Shown here: positions 18,444 through 25,790 of the stretch, piece after piece | How the letters are laid out: each line of letters starts with the position of its first letter | Position numbering within the stretch: the stretch's first letter is position 1 | Assembly: GCA_964586285.1 (NCBI GenBank) | Contig: CAZPHU010000003.1 | Location: 16,784 to 80,783 of the forward strand | DNA length: 64,000 nucleotides | Direction of reading: 5' to 3' | Source of the DNA: CAZPHU01 sp964586285 | GTDB taxonomy: Bacteria; Fibrobacterota; Chitinivibrionia; Chitinivibrionales; CAYFVL01 | Made by a program: the position numbers and the translations under genes | Notes under the pieces: model-generated | Told to the model about the DNA's origin: nothing | Database searches by the model: none | Seen by the model: the letters and a program-made list of their open reading frames with translations, nothing else

Positions 18444-19718
18444 ATGACGGAAAAATGGAAGATTGAGACGCGCGCCGTTCAGGGTGTATATAAGCCTCAA
18501 AGCGGTCAACCCAGGGTCCTGCCGATTGCCCAGAGTACGACATTTATGTACGATACGGTGGATCAGGCGGCTCAGCTTTTCGACCTTGAAGCCGAAGGCC
18601 ACATGTACACGCGTATAAGTAATCCTACTATAGAGATGTTTGAAAAGAAGTTAGCCGGGCTTGAAGGCGGTGTTGGTGCCCTTGCCTGCTCATCGGGACA
18701 GGCCGCATCGACATTATCAATCCTTAACATCTGCAAAAGCGGTGAACATGTGGTATCATCCAGCACGATTTATGGAGGTACCTACAATCTTTTCTTCCAC
18801 ACTTTTAAAAAGCTTGGAATAGAAGTTACTTTCATAAAGGCAGATGCTTCCGTCGATGAAATCAGGAAGGCATTCCGTCCCAACACAAAGGCTCTTTTTG
18901 CCGAAAGTCTGGAAAACCCCGGCATGAATGTTCTGGATTTCGATAAATTCGCCGCCGTTGCCCGCGAGATGGACGTTCCGCTTATCGTCGACAACACATT
19001 CCCTACCCCTTACTATTGCAATCCTTTGGAGTTGGGAGCAAATATCATAGTTCATTCCAGCACGAAATACCTGGATGGGCACGCTTGCTGTGTGGGTGGA
19101 GTTATCGTTGACGGAGGCAATTACAACTGGCGCAATGGGAAATATCCCGAGCTGGTGGAGCCGGATCCAAGCTATCATGGAGTAAGTTATGTGGAGCGAT
19201 TCGGTGATGCCGCCTATATCACTAAGGCCCGCACTCAATACATGAGGGATCTTGGTACGACGATGAGTCCGATGAACGCATTTCTTACCAATATGGGAAT
19301 AGAGACGCTTCACGTGCGCATGGACCGCCACAGCGCAAATGCCCAGGCGCTTGCCGAGCATCTCCAGAACCATCCCAAGGTAAGCTGGGTAAACTATCCC
19401 GGCCTGAGATCATCGAAAAGCCATGAGCTTGCCAAAAAGTATCTGCGCGGATGCAGCGGCGTTCTCACCTTCGGCGTCAAGGGTGGTGTAGAGGAGGGGA
19501 TTCGATTCATGAACAGCCTCACACTTGCGGCGATAGTAGTGCATGTGGCCGATGTGCGCACCTGCGTGCTTCACCCCGCCGGCATGACTCACCGGCAGCT
19601 GACCGCAAAGCAGCAGATAGAGGCCGGTGTAACGCCCGACCTTATCAGGGTTTCGGTGGGAATAGAGCATATCAGTGATATAATCGCGGATTTTGACCGG
19701 GCGCTGGAGAGGGTTTAA
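18444..19718 (+). CDS. metY: O-acetylhomoserine sulfhydrylase / Cys-Met metabolism PLP enzyme
   Basis: A PLP-dependent trans-sulfuration-family enzyme of 424 residues. The PLP lysine is in HSSTKYLDGH, the cofactor-binding Asp in VDNTFPTPY, and ALACSSGQAAS and YTRISNPT are family signatures. The length and the extended region after the PLP lysine (VDGGNYNWRNGKYPEL) fit O-acetylhomoserine aminocarboxypropyltransferase, which makes homocysteine from O-acetylhomoserine and sulfide. Methionine gamma-lyase or cystathionine gamma-synthase activity cannot be excluded. An in-frame TTG at 18348 would extend it, but the ATG at 18444 has AGGAG eight bases upstream. No other methionine gene is adjacent, so it is probably a single-gene unit. 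Confidence 0.9.
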   Translation: MTEKWKIETRAVQGVYKPQSGQPRVLPIAQSTTFMYDTVDQAAQLFDLEAEGHMYTRISNPTIEMFEKKLAGLEGGVGALACSSGQAASTLSILNICKSGEHVVSSSTIYGGTYNLFFHTFKKLGIEVTFIKADASVDEIRKAFRPNTKALFAESLENPGMNVLDFDKFAAVAREMDVPLIVDNTFPTPYYCNPLELGANIIVHSSTKYLDGHACCVGGVIVDGGNYNWRNGKYPELVEPDPSYHGVSYVERFGDAAYITKARTQYMRDLGTTMSPMNAFLTNMGIETLHVRMDRHSANAQALAEHLQNHPKVSWVNYPGLRSSKSHELAKKYLRGCSGVLTFGVKGGVEEGIRFMNSLTLAAIVVHVADVRTCVLHPAGMTHRQLTAKQQIEAGVTPDLIRVSVGIEHISDIIADFDRALERV

Positions 19719-19722
19719 AGCC

Positions 19723-19827
19723 GGGACCTGGGATGCATTTATTGCATAAGCTTTGCACATATTGGGGACAGCAATCTTTTATCCCGCTATATGTGACTTT
19801 TAGCGCAATAAACGCATCCTCGTCCCC
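19723..19827. repeat. Long imperfect palindrome downstream of metY
   Basis: The two arms match in blocks: GGGAC with GTCCC at the outer ends, GGATGC(A/G)TTTATTGC at 19731-19745 against the reverse complement at 19804-19819, and CACATAT at 19756-19762 against ATATGTG at 19789-19795. The whole forms a cruciform or RNA hairpin of about 40 bp per arm with a loop of about 26 nt. It starts five bases after the metY stop and may end the transcript. Its GGGAC/GTCCC ends are shared with the palindromes at 23.8 and 25.5 kb. Confidence 0.65.
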
Positions 19828-19959
19828 AAATATTTGTTTGCAAATGTTTCAAAATTGAAAGATTCATTCAGACAGTAATGCCCTCTTTAAGCTGGAAAAT
19901 TTTGACGGTCACCAGAATATGGCGCAGGGGCTGCACCAAACACCCCATTACCCAACCCG

Positions 19960-21054
19960 CTATTCTCCGTCATCCTCGAACAGCAGATCGACATACTTTT
20001 TTCCCTTTTGCGAGAGAAACGGCATCAGCTCCTCAACGGTAACCGGGTATTCATCTTCGCAGGCTTTACAACAGTGGCCGAAAGTGGTGTAGAAAACCAA
20101 CCCTGTGGAATCCGGCCGAATAGAATAACTTCTGTTATCATAAACTATGGATGAGCATTCATCAAGGATTTCACTCTTGCTTAGAATCAATTTGTTTACC
20201 TCTTCACCGACTCCCCGTTCAGACAAATACTTTGTATCTATCCAGTCTTCCCAATCCCCTATGTTAACCTCTTCACCGGAAGAAAGATCGAACACTCTAT
20301 ACGAAACACCCGTAAAAGGGTGTGCACCGCCACAAAATCCGTTGTTGCTTTCGACGGTTACAAGAATTCGATCTGTCCATAGATGGGGTTCAGAAGTTCG
20401 GTTTTCCTCACACTCCCCACTTCCCAACGATGAAAGAGTGCCTCTTCGACATGAATAGAAGTCTTTAGCTCTCCCTTTACCTCCGGGGTAATCGGCATTC
20501 AGCATTTGATTGATCTTTTGCTCCGGTTCACCTCCCCCGGCAAGCTCAAACCATTTCATCGAAATACCTCCGTCCTCCATGCGCAACCAACGATAGTATC
20601 GGCCTTTTAAATCTCTTAAGGTGTCGATGCTGATCGGCGGCAGCTTTTCTATTGGATCATTATAAAGGTCACATCCGCAGGGAGAGCCCAAATACTCTTC
20701 ATTACTCCCACAGCTGCCCATGAAACGCAAGGTTATCGGCAGGGAAACGTTTTTCTTTCGGTTGAACCATTTGCCCGTCGCGCTGCTTTTAGTGACCGTT
20801 TCGATCACCCAGTCACAGGAATCAGGCTCAGACCACTTACCCCCTCCAATAACCTCAAGAGGTATAGGTTGACGGTATTTTAGATAGTAGTAACTCCCAG
20901 ACGTGTAGTACTCACCATCCCGTCCCTGAAAGCAGGCGATTATTTTGTATTTACCTATGGTTCCCTTCCATGTTCCAAAAAGAGGCGTTTTGTTTTGAGC
21001 CGAAGAGCTGAAAATACACAAAGCAATAGCAACAATAGTTTTACGGTTGAGCAT
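19960..21054 (-). CDS. Exported protein with DUF3298/RsiV-like C-terminal region
   Basis: A 364-residue protein with an N-terminal signal peptide (about residues 1-19, ending SSSAQ). The first half has no family I recognise and is rich in Gly, Tyr and Cys, including a GSCGSNEEYLGSPCGC stretch. The second half contains GFCGGAHPFTGVSYRVFDLSSGEEVNIGDW, which matches the GGAHP...FDL.TG pattern of the DUF3298 fold found in RsiV and PdaC. At least eight cysteines suggest disulfides in the periplasm or outside the cell. AAGGGA precedes the ATG. It is divergent from no close gene and lies between metY and the GH9 cellulase. The function is unknown; a lysozyme- or peptidoglycan-related binding role is only a guess from the DUF3298 relatives. 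Confidence 0.7.
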   Translation of the reverse strand: MLNRKTIVAIALCIFSSSAQNKTPLFGTWKGTIGKYKIIACFQGRDGEYYTSGSYYYLKYRQPIPLEVIGGGKWSEPDSCDWVIETVTKSSATGKWFNRKKNVSLPITLRFMGSCGSNEEYLGSPCGCDLYNDPIEKLPPISIDTLRDLKGRYYRWLRMEDGGISMKWFELAGGGEPEQKINQMLNADYPGGKGRAKDFYSCRRGTLSSLGSGECEENRTSEPHLWTDRILVTVESNNGFCGGAHPFTGVSYRVFDLSSGEEVNIGDWEDWIDTKYLSERGVGEEVNKLILSKSEILDECSSIVYDNRSYSIRPDSTGLVFYTTFGHCCKACEDEYPVTVEELMPFLSQKGKKYVDLLFEDDGE

Positions 21055-21311
21055 TCTGTTCCCTTATGAGAAGCCTCGTAAACGAAGGCGATTATTGTCG
21101 GCAATACAGGACTAATAATTCCGGACTTAACCCCCCAATACGCCGCCTTTTATCGGTCGGATCAAGTAGTACCGCATCAACCGAAGGAAAGGATGAAGGA
21201 ATATCGCCTGGATTAGAATCGAATATTTCAACACCAATTGTATTCGAAAAAGACCGCTGCCTTGGGCAACTTGAAGGCAGCGGCTTAGAATAACTGCTTT
21301 GGCTCTGTTTT

Positions 21312-23672
21312 TTACTTAAGGATTATCCTGTCCGTTACAGTTTTTTCGTTGAGATAAAGTTTTGAAATCAAAACACCTCCGGCCAAATGATTTCCGAAAG
21401 ACTTTAGCCGAAGACTAAAGTTATGATTTCCCTCCCGCAATTTCCCCAAGTCAAAACACATTACTCTTTTTCCGTTCACCGCAAAAAGGCCCCCGTGTAT
21501 ATGGGCGGTTTGTTGAAGTCTGAATTGCAGGTGTAGACTGTTCCCCTTTACCTTGGCCGAATATGCAGAACAATCCACCGGTCCTGTTTTCCTCTGCCTG
21601 ATGTCGCTCTGCTGCTCTGCAAAAGGATCGTTTTGTTCATCCCAGCTGCCCCCTTGCGATAAAACTGTAAACAACGCGTTATATGGCATTGTCTGAAAAA
21701 TAGTAAACTCCGCCATGGAGATGGCATCCAGATCGTCACCGAATTGACGTTCCTTAGGCAAGGAATTTACCGAAGGATAGGTTTGCGGATCAGCAAGCTG
21801 CATCACTCCCGGACCGAAAACGGTAATACCGGGCTTTGGTCCCAATCCCAGAGATTTTGTATACTCGCTCTCTCTGTCGTGAGGGTTATGAACCTGGTGA
21901 AAACCCAGACCGGTCACATAGCTTATGCCCAGCGGATTCAACCCGAGGATATAGTTCATCAGCGCGCATGCGCCGTCGATATAATTCTGCTCTCCGGTCA
22001 GTCCCCAGTAAAGTATCGGCGCAGATGCATACTGAGGCTGTGTTACATTGTGCCCCCAACCTCCCCGGGCGGGATTGTTTCCTACCGGATAAGCATATTT
22101 ATCAAGTTCCTCCAGATGCACATCCGCCCTTCTCTTAAGAGCGTCTGTAAAGACGCCAACCAGCTCCGCATCGGTAGATTTTTCCTTTTCTACTAAATAA
22201 GAGTAATAGTATGCCGGGTTATCGCATGCATCGTCGTTTATTAAATAGCCCGGGACTTCAAACAAATTATCACCAAAATTATTCACCACATCTTTGAGGC
22301 TCCTGATCCGGTCATGCGCTTCATCTTCGCCGAAAAGCAGATATCTTTGAACGAAGTAGTAGAGTTCCTCGGGATCCGCCATATTGTTCTTTATGTATTC
22401 ATATGACCTTTCTGCCCTTTCAACCAGCTCTGCCGAGTACGCAGAGTCGAAGGGTTGAATGATTCGGGCCAAATGCATGAAAAGCCCGGCACCAATTGCA
22501 GCCGCTCGATTATCGGTCCTGACAGTGCCGTAAAGCATTGTATCTTCATCCATCGGTGCAACAAACGGACTTGCATAGCCTTTGGTCTCTGTACCAAAAT
22601 GGATACTTCCGTCCTCATTTTGTAAGTACTCCCAGGCTAAAGTCCCCCAAACCGCCTCATCGATTATGTCGGGGATTCCATTTTCGTTTCCAATAACATT
22701 GAATTCCTCGTCGAATTGATCGGGAATATTGTATTGTCCGTCAAAAAACAGATCGGGAAACGCCTCATATATCATAAGGTTAATTACCGGATTTGCCATA
22801 TGATAGGCGCGTCGGTCGGCATCGCCCGCATCATGATAGCCGCCGTAGACCTCAAAAGTCGGCTCATTTCCATTTACTTCGATGTTAGCTTCACCTATCG
22901 ATCCATCAACATCGTAGATATTTACGTGACAGGCGGTATGTCGAAAATCCCACCCATACGGCTCGACCAGCGGACAGCCGCAGCGCTGGTAGTATTGGCC
23001 GCGAAACATGATATGCGCCAGTCGCCTGGAGAAATCTCCCCCCACACCAAAAGGGTGTGAGCTTCCGTACCCTTTGACCGCGATCTTGTAGGGACCGCCT
23101 GGGGGAACCTGCGACAGATCGATTCGATAGACGTGATCTCCGGATGTCGGGCTCGCGCCGATTTCGGTCAAGCTCCCCATGGCTACTGTTTCACCGCTAT
23201 ATATATCAAACACCTCATAGTCGGGAAGATCTCCCTCGATACGCTCCCCTCCCCCATCGCCCAGCCATACGGCAAAAAGCGCATAGTTATTCTCTGAAAG
23301 TGCACTGTAGGCGGCCTGGTTTGTCTTGATCGACTCACAGAAGATCGATCGTTCGGCAAACTGGATAGTAGTATCACCATAAGGCGTCGCGATCGCATAG
23401 TTTTCACCCTCCACAAGCTTTTGGGCCAGATGCAGGTAGACGTGATGATCGCAGGAGTCGGCCTCCATCGCATACAGGTTGATATCCCCAACCTCCGTGC
23501 CGTTAACCGTCCACTGCGACTGATCCCGACTAACCTCCTGAGGATTTACGCTGGAACCTCTCATGAATACCACAAGGATATCGTCTGAAGCCGTACGAAT
23601 TTCGCTTATTTCCAGCGCCTGCGCCCATGTAATAGCCCCGCAGAGAAGTATCATTGCAATGATTCGTCTCAT
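21312..23672 (-). CDS. Secreted GH9 endoglucanase with N-terminal Ig-like domain
   Basis: A secreted cellulase of 786 residues. Signal peptide residues 1-20 (ending TWAQA), two beta-sandwich stretches up to about residue 240 (the second being the CelD_N-type Ig domain, SIKTNQAAYSALSE), then the GH9 (alpha/alpha)6 barrel to about residue 670. The catalytic base region is YHDAGDAD near residue 280 and the general acid is the Glu in SMAEFTIF near 655; the usual NEVAI motif is not conserved there. A C-terminal beta-rich tail ends in GGVLISKLYLNEKTVTDRII, resembling cell-surface sorting tails of FCB bacteria. The ATG at 23672 has AAGGAG upstream and starts the signal peptide; the longer frame to 23753 does not. 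It acts on cellulose outside the cell, with the GH5 enzyme 7 kb away. Confidence 0.93.
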   Translation of the reverse strand: MRRIIAMILLCGAITWAQALEISEIRTASDDILVVFMRGSSVNPQEVSRDQSQWTVNGTEVGDINLYAMEADSCDHHVYLHLAQKLVEGENYAIATPYGDTTIQFAERSIFCESIKTNQAAYSALSENNYALFAVWLGDGGGERIEGDLPDYEVFDIYSGETVAMGSLTEIGASPTSGDHVYRIDLSQVPPGGPYKIAVKGYGSSHPFGVGGDFSRRLAHIMFRGQYYQRCGCPLVEPYGWDFRHTACHVNIYDVDGSIGEANIEVNGNEPTFEVYGGYHDAGDADRRAYHMANPVINLMIYEAFPDLFFDGQYNIPDQFDEEFNVIGNENGIPDIIDEAVWGTLAWEYLQNEDGSIHFGTETKGYASPFVAPMDEDTMLYGTVRTDNRAAAIGAGLFMHLARIIQPFDSAYSAELVERAERSYEYIKNNMADPEELYYFVQRYLLFGEDEAHDRIRSLKDVVNNFGDNLFEVPGYLINDDACDNPAYYYSYLVEKEKSTDAELVGVFTDALKRRADVHLEELDKYAYPVGNNPARGGWGHNVTQPQYASAPILYWGLTGEQNYIDGACALMNYILGLNPLGISYVTGLGFHQVHNPHDRESEYTKSLGLGPKPGITVFGPGVMQLADPQTYPSVNSLPKERQFGDDLDAISMAEFTIFQTMPYNALFTVLSQGGSWDEQNDPFAEQQSDIRQRKTGPVDCSAYSAKVKGNSLHLQFRLQQTAHIHGGLFAVNGKRVMCFDLGKLREGNHNFSLRLKSFGNHLAGGVLISKLYLNEKTVTDRIILK

Positions 23673-23805
23673 CTCTACTCCTTTTTCAGATATTTTGCGC
23701 CCATATTTCACAGTTATGACAAATATAAGGAAAACCACAACGTTTAGCCTCATCGATCATTAATCTGACTTAGGAATTGATCCAAGAGTATTATAGAGCG
23801 GATTA

Positions 23806-23855
23806 GGGACCGGCTTTGGTCCCTTAAGTATTGCTAGAGAGATCAAAGCCGGTCC
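23806..23855. repeat. Palindromic intergenic element A
   Basis: GGACCGGCTTTG at 23807-23818 and CAAAGCCGGTCC at 23844-23855 are perfect 12-base arms. The match continues inwards with few mismatches towards TCCCTTAAG. A nested GGGACC/GGTCCC hairpin lies at 23806-23823. It sits between divergent genes, so it is not a terminator. It shares the TCCCTTAA core and GGAC/GTCC ends with the element at 25.5 kb. Confidence 0.6.
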
Positions 23856-23915
23856 GCCGCCGGATGATGTATATTTCCCTTGAATGATTTTTCAACCACG
23901 CGAAAGGTCCGTTTG

Positions 23916-24326
23916 ATGTTTAAACGTATTGCTCATGTTTGTCTCAATGTACAAAATCTCGCCCGCTCAACCGACTACTATTCAGCTCTCGGTTTTTCTC
24001 CCCTCTTCAAGTTCACCAGAGACGGTGCCCTGTTTGGAGCGTATCTGAAGATTTCTGAGGGCAATTATATCGAGATGTTTGAGGACAAAAACCTCCATAA
24101 TCCTCAGAACACGGGTATCGTTCACTTCTGTCTGGAAACAGAAAATATCGACAAGGTGATCGAGAATCTCAAGAAAAAGGGAATCGATTTCACCGAGAAG
24201 AAAATAGGCTGCGATCACACCTACCAGATCTGGCTGAGCGATCCCGACGGCAACAAGTTCGAGGTTCATCAGTACACAGAAAAGAGCAGCCAAATAACCG
24301 GGGAAAGCGTGGAGGCCGACTGGTAA
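23916..24326 (+). CDS. VOC-family (glyoxalase/dioxygenase fold) protein
   Basis: A 136-residue protein of the vicinal oxygen chelate superfamily: two beta-alpha-beta-beta-beta modules beginning FKRIAHVCLNVQNLARSTDYYSALGF. Likely metal ligands are the His in IAHVCLNV, the His in GIVHFCLET and the Glu in NKFEVHQY, close to the H/H/E set of the family. The substrate is not evident. The ATG at 23916 is preceded by GAAAGG; an upstream TTG at 23880 is less likely. It is divergent from the GH9 gene, with palindrome A between them, and convergent with the hydrolase gene at 24497. Confidence 0.85.
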   Translation: MFKRIAHVCLNVQNLARSTDYYSALGFSPLFKFTRDGALFGAYLKISEGNYIEMFEDKNLHNPQNTGIVHFCLETENIDKVIENLKKKGIDFTEKKIGCDHTYQIWLSDPDGNKFEVHQYTEKSSQITGESVEADW

Positions 24327-24392
24327 GAGTAGTACATAAGACCAGGGGGCAGAAAGTTAGGAAACTCACCCCTTCCAAGCCTTCCACTCGTC

Positions 24393-24492
24393 TAAGGGAG
24401 GACCGCAGAGGGTGGGTTTTACAGTAAAGGCGGAGCGGTTATTAATCCCTCTGGATTAGCACTTAAGGGATTAAGGCTAGTCCGTCCCCGAG
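24393..24492. repeat. Intergenic repeat element B (diverged copy)
   Basis: The right end (24462-24492) is identical to 25568-25598 at 29 of 31 positions. The left end TAAGGGAGG..CGCAG at 24393-24408 matches 25515-25530 at 14 of 16. Inside, TTAATCCCT at 24442-24450 pairs with AGGGATTAA at 24466-24474. The element ends four bases before the stop codon of the hydrolase gene, which lies between this copy and copy C. Confidence 0.7.
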
Positions 24493-24496
24493 TGTC

Positions 24497-25378
24497 TCAG
24501 CGCCCGATCACCCCGTTTCGTTGGGCCCATTTAAGTATATCTTTTGCCATCTTTTTGCCAACCTCCATGAGGTTATGTCCAACCCCCTTGTAGACGATCT
24601 GCTCGATATTTACACCGGCTGTCTGAAGCTGCGCTATTACTTCTTTCTGCTTACGGATATTTACATTATCCTTCTCTCCGTTCAGATACAAAACGGGCGC
24701 TTTTATCTTTTTGAGATCCACGGCGGGGTCATACCTGAGATACGATGACCAGAACTTGTACGGATGTCCCAAAAAACCCTTGTTTACACTTGTTGAATCT
24801 GCATATATGGAATCCACTATCGCCCCGAACGTTTCAACGCTTTCGATCCTCTCGAATATGCCGATGTCATTCTTTACGCTGTACTCGATATCTTGCACGA
24901 ACGGAAAAACGCTTCCCGCCATGCAAACCATCCCTTTCACACTTTGGCTGTATTTAAGCGCAATACCGGGAGCGAGCATCGTACCTTCGGAATCGGCAAG
25001 TATGAGAATGTCCTTGGTTCCCTTCTCCAGCAGATCATCGATGATTATTGTAAGATCATGCATACGCTGTGCGCGATTGTCGTGTATGTAGTACTTTTGA
25101 GGATCGTCGATATACGATTTCTCGGGATATACGATAGAGTAACCAAACATCGATGCTTCCGCCCCCATCCCGAAATCACGCGACGCCGGAAATCGCCCCG
25201 TCCCCCGGATAAACAAAACTACCTTTTCGTAATTTAGCGTATCGGGATATCCCAGATAATACATAACCTCATTTAGCGGCCCCTTCACGAAATTCCTCTG
25301 CATTTTGAGGCTTAAATTATGCCTGCAACCCGAAAAAATTAGCCATGCTGAAAGGATATAGAATCCGGCGATTCTCAT
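24497..25378 (-). CDS. Lipoprotein with alpha/beta-hydrolase fold
   Basis: A 293-residue protein with a lipoprotein signal (hydrophobic stretch ending FSGC at about residue 18-21), so it is probably membrane-anchored on the periplasmic side. The remainder has alpha/beta-hydrolase landmarks: VVLFIRGTGR (oxyanion region), the nucleophile elbow LADSEGT, APVLYLNGEKDNVN carrying the acid, and GVGHNLMEVG with the catalytic His. The elbow is DSEGT instead of GxSxG, which is unusual. The substrate is unknown; an esterase or peptidase activity is likely. The ATG at 25378 has AAGGAG nine bases upstream and starts the signal; the longer frame to 25411 is less likely. The gene is flanked by direct copies of the repeat elements B and C. 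Confidence 0.8.
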   Translation of the reverse strand: MRIAGFYILSAWLIFSGCRHNLSLKMQRNFVKGPLNEVMYYLGYPDTLNYEKVVLFIRGTGRFPASRDFGMGAEASMFGYSIVYPEKSYIDDPQKYYIHDNRAQRMHDLTIIIDDLLEKGTKDILILADSEGTMLAPGIALKYSQSVKGMVCMAGSVFPFVQDIEYSVKNDIGIFERIESVETFGAIVDSIYADSTSVNKGFLGHPYKFWSSYLRYDPAVDLKKIKAPVLYLNGEKDNVNIRKQKEVIAQLQTAGVNIEQIVYKGVGHNLMEVGKKMAKDILKWAQRNGVIGR

Positions 25379-25514
25379 TCTTGTCACTCCTTGTCTGCCA
25401 AAACTCCCCATGCCTCACGGGCGGACTATGCCGCCCAGACGGTCGCGAATACATCCCGACAGAGCGGAACAATATTCTTTAAATATAGTATCAACCCTTA
25501 ATCGAACCCTTCTG

Positions 25515-25598
25515 TAAGGGAGGTTCGCAGGAGGGGACGGACTAGTTTTAATCCCTTAACGATTAAGCTTAAGGGATTAAAACTAGTCCGTCCCCGAG
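25515..25598. repeat. Palindromic intergenic element C (perfect 27-bp arms)
   Basis: Left arm 25533-25559 and right arm 25569-25595 are perfect 27-base reverse complements with a nine-base loop (CGATTAAGC). The arm ends are GGGGACGG and CCGTCCCC and the inner end is CCCTTAA/TTAAGGG. It is in the same orientation as element B. The rest of the 412 bp between the hydrolase gene and hrpA shows no gene. The lack of drift between arms points to recent activity or to selection for the hairpin. Confidence 0.8.
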
Positions 25599-25790
25599 GC
25601 ATGCAGGCGGGAAACGAGGATCCTCTTTGGTCTACAGTCACTTATCGGATCCGATAGTTATCTGCTTTAGCGGGACAAGAAGGAGACCCCCAGTTAAATG
25701 ATCTCAGGTGTCCATCGTCCTTCCTCCTCCCAAAAGATTTACCCCTCTTAACCGAAATAATCATAAGTATGGTACCGTGGGTATTTATGA

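Noticed and set aside
21066..21293. Short plus-strand ORF upstream of the DUF3298 gene
   Set aside because: No domain, no good ribosome site, and it occupies the promoter region of the divergent gene.
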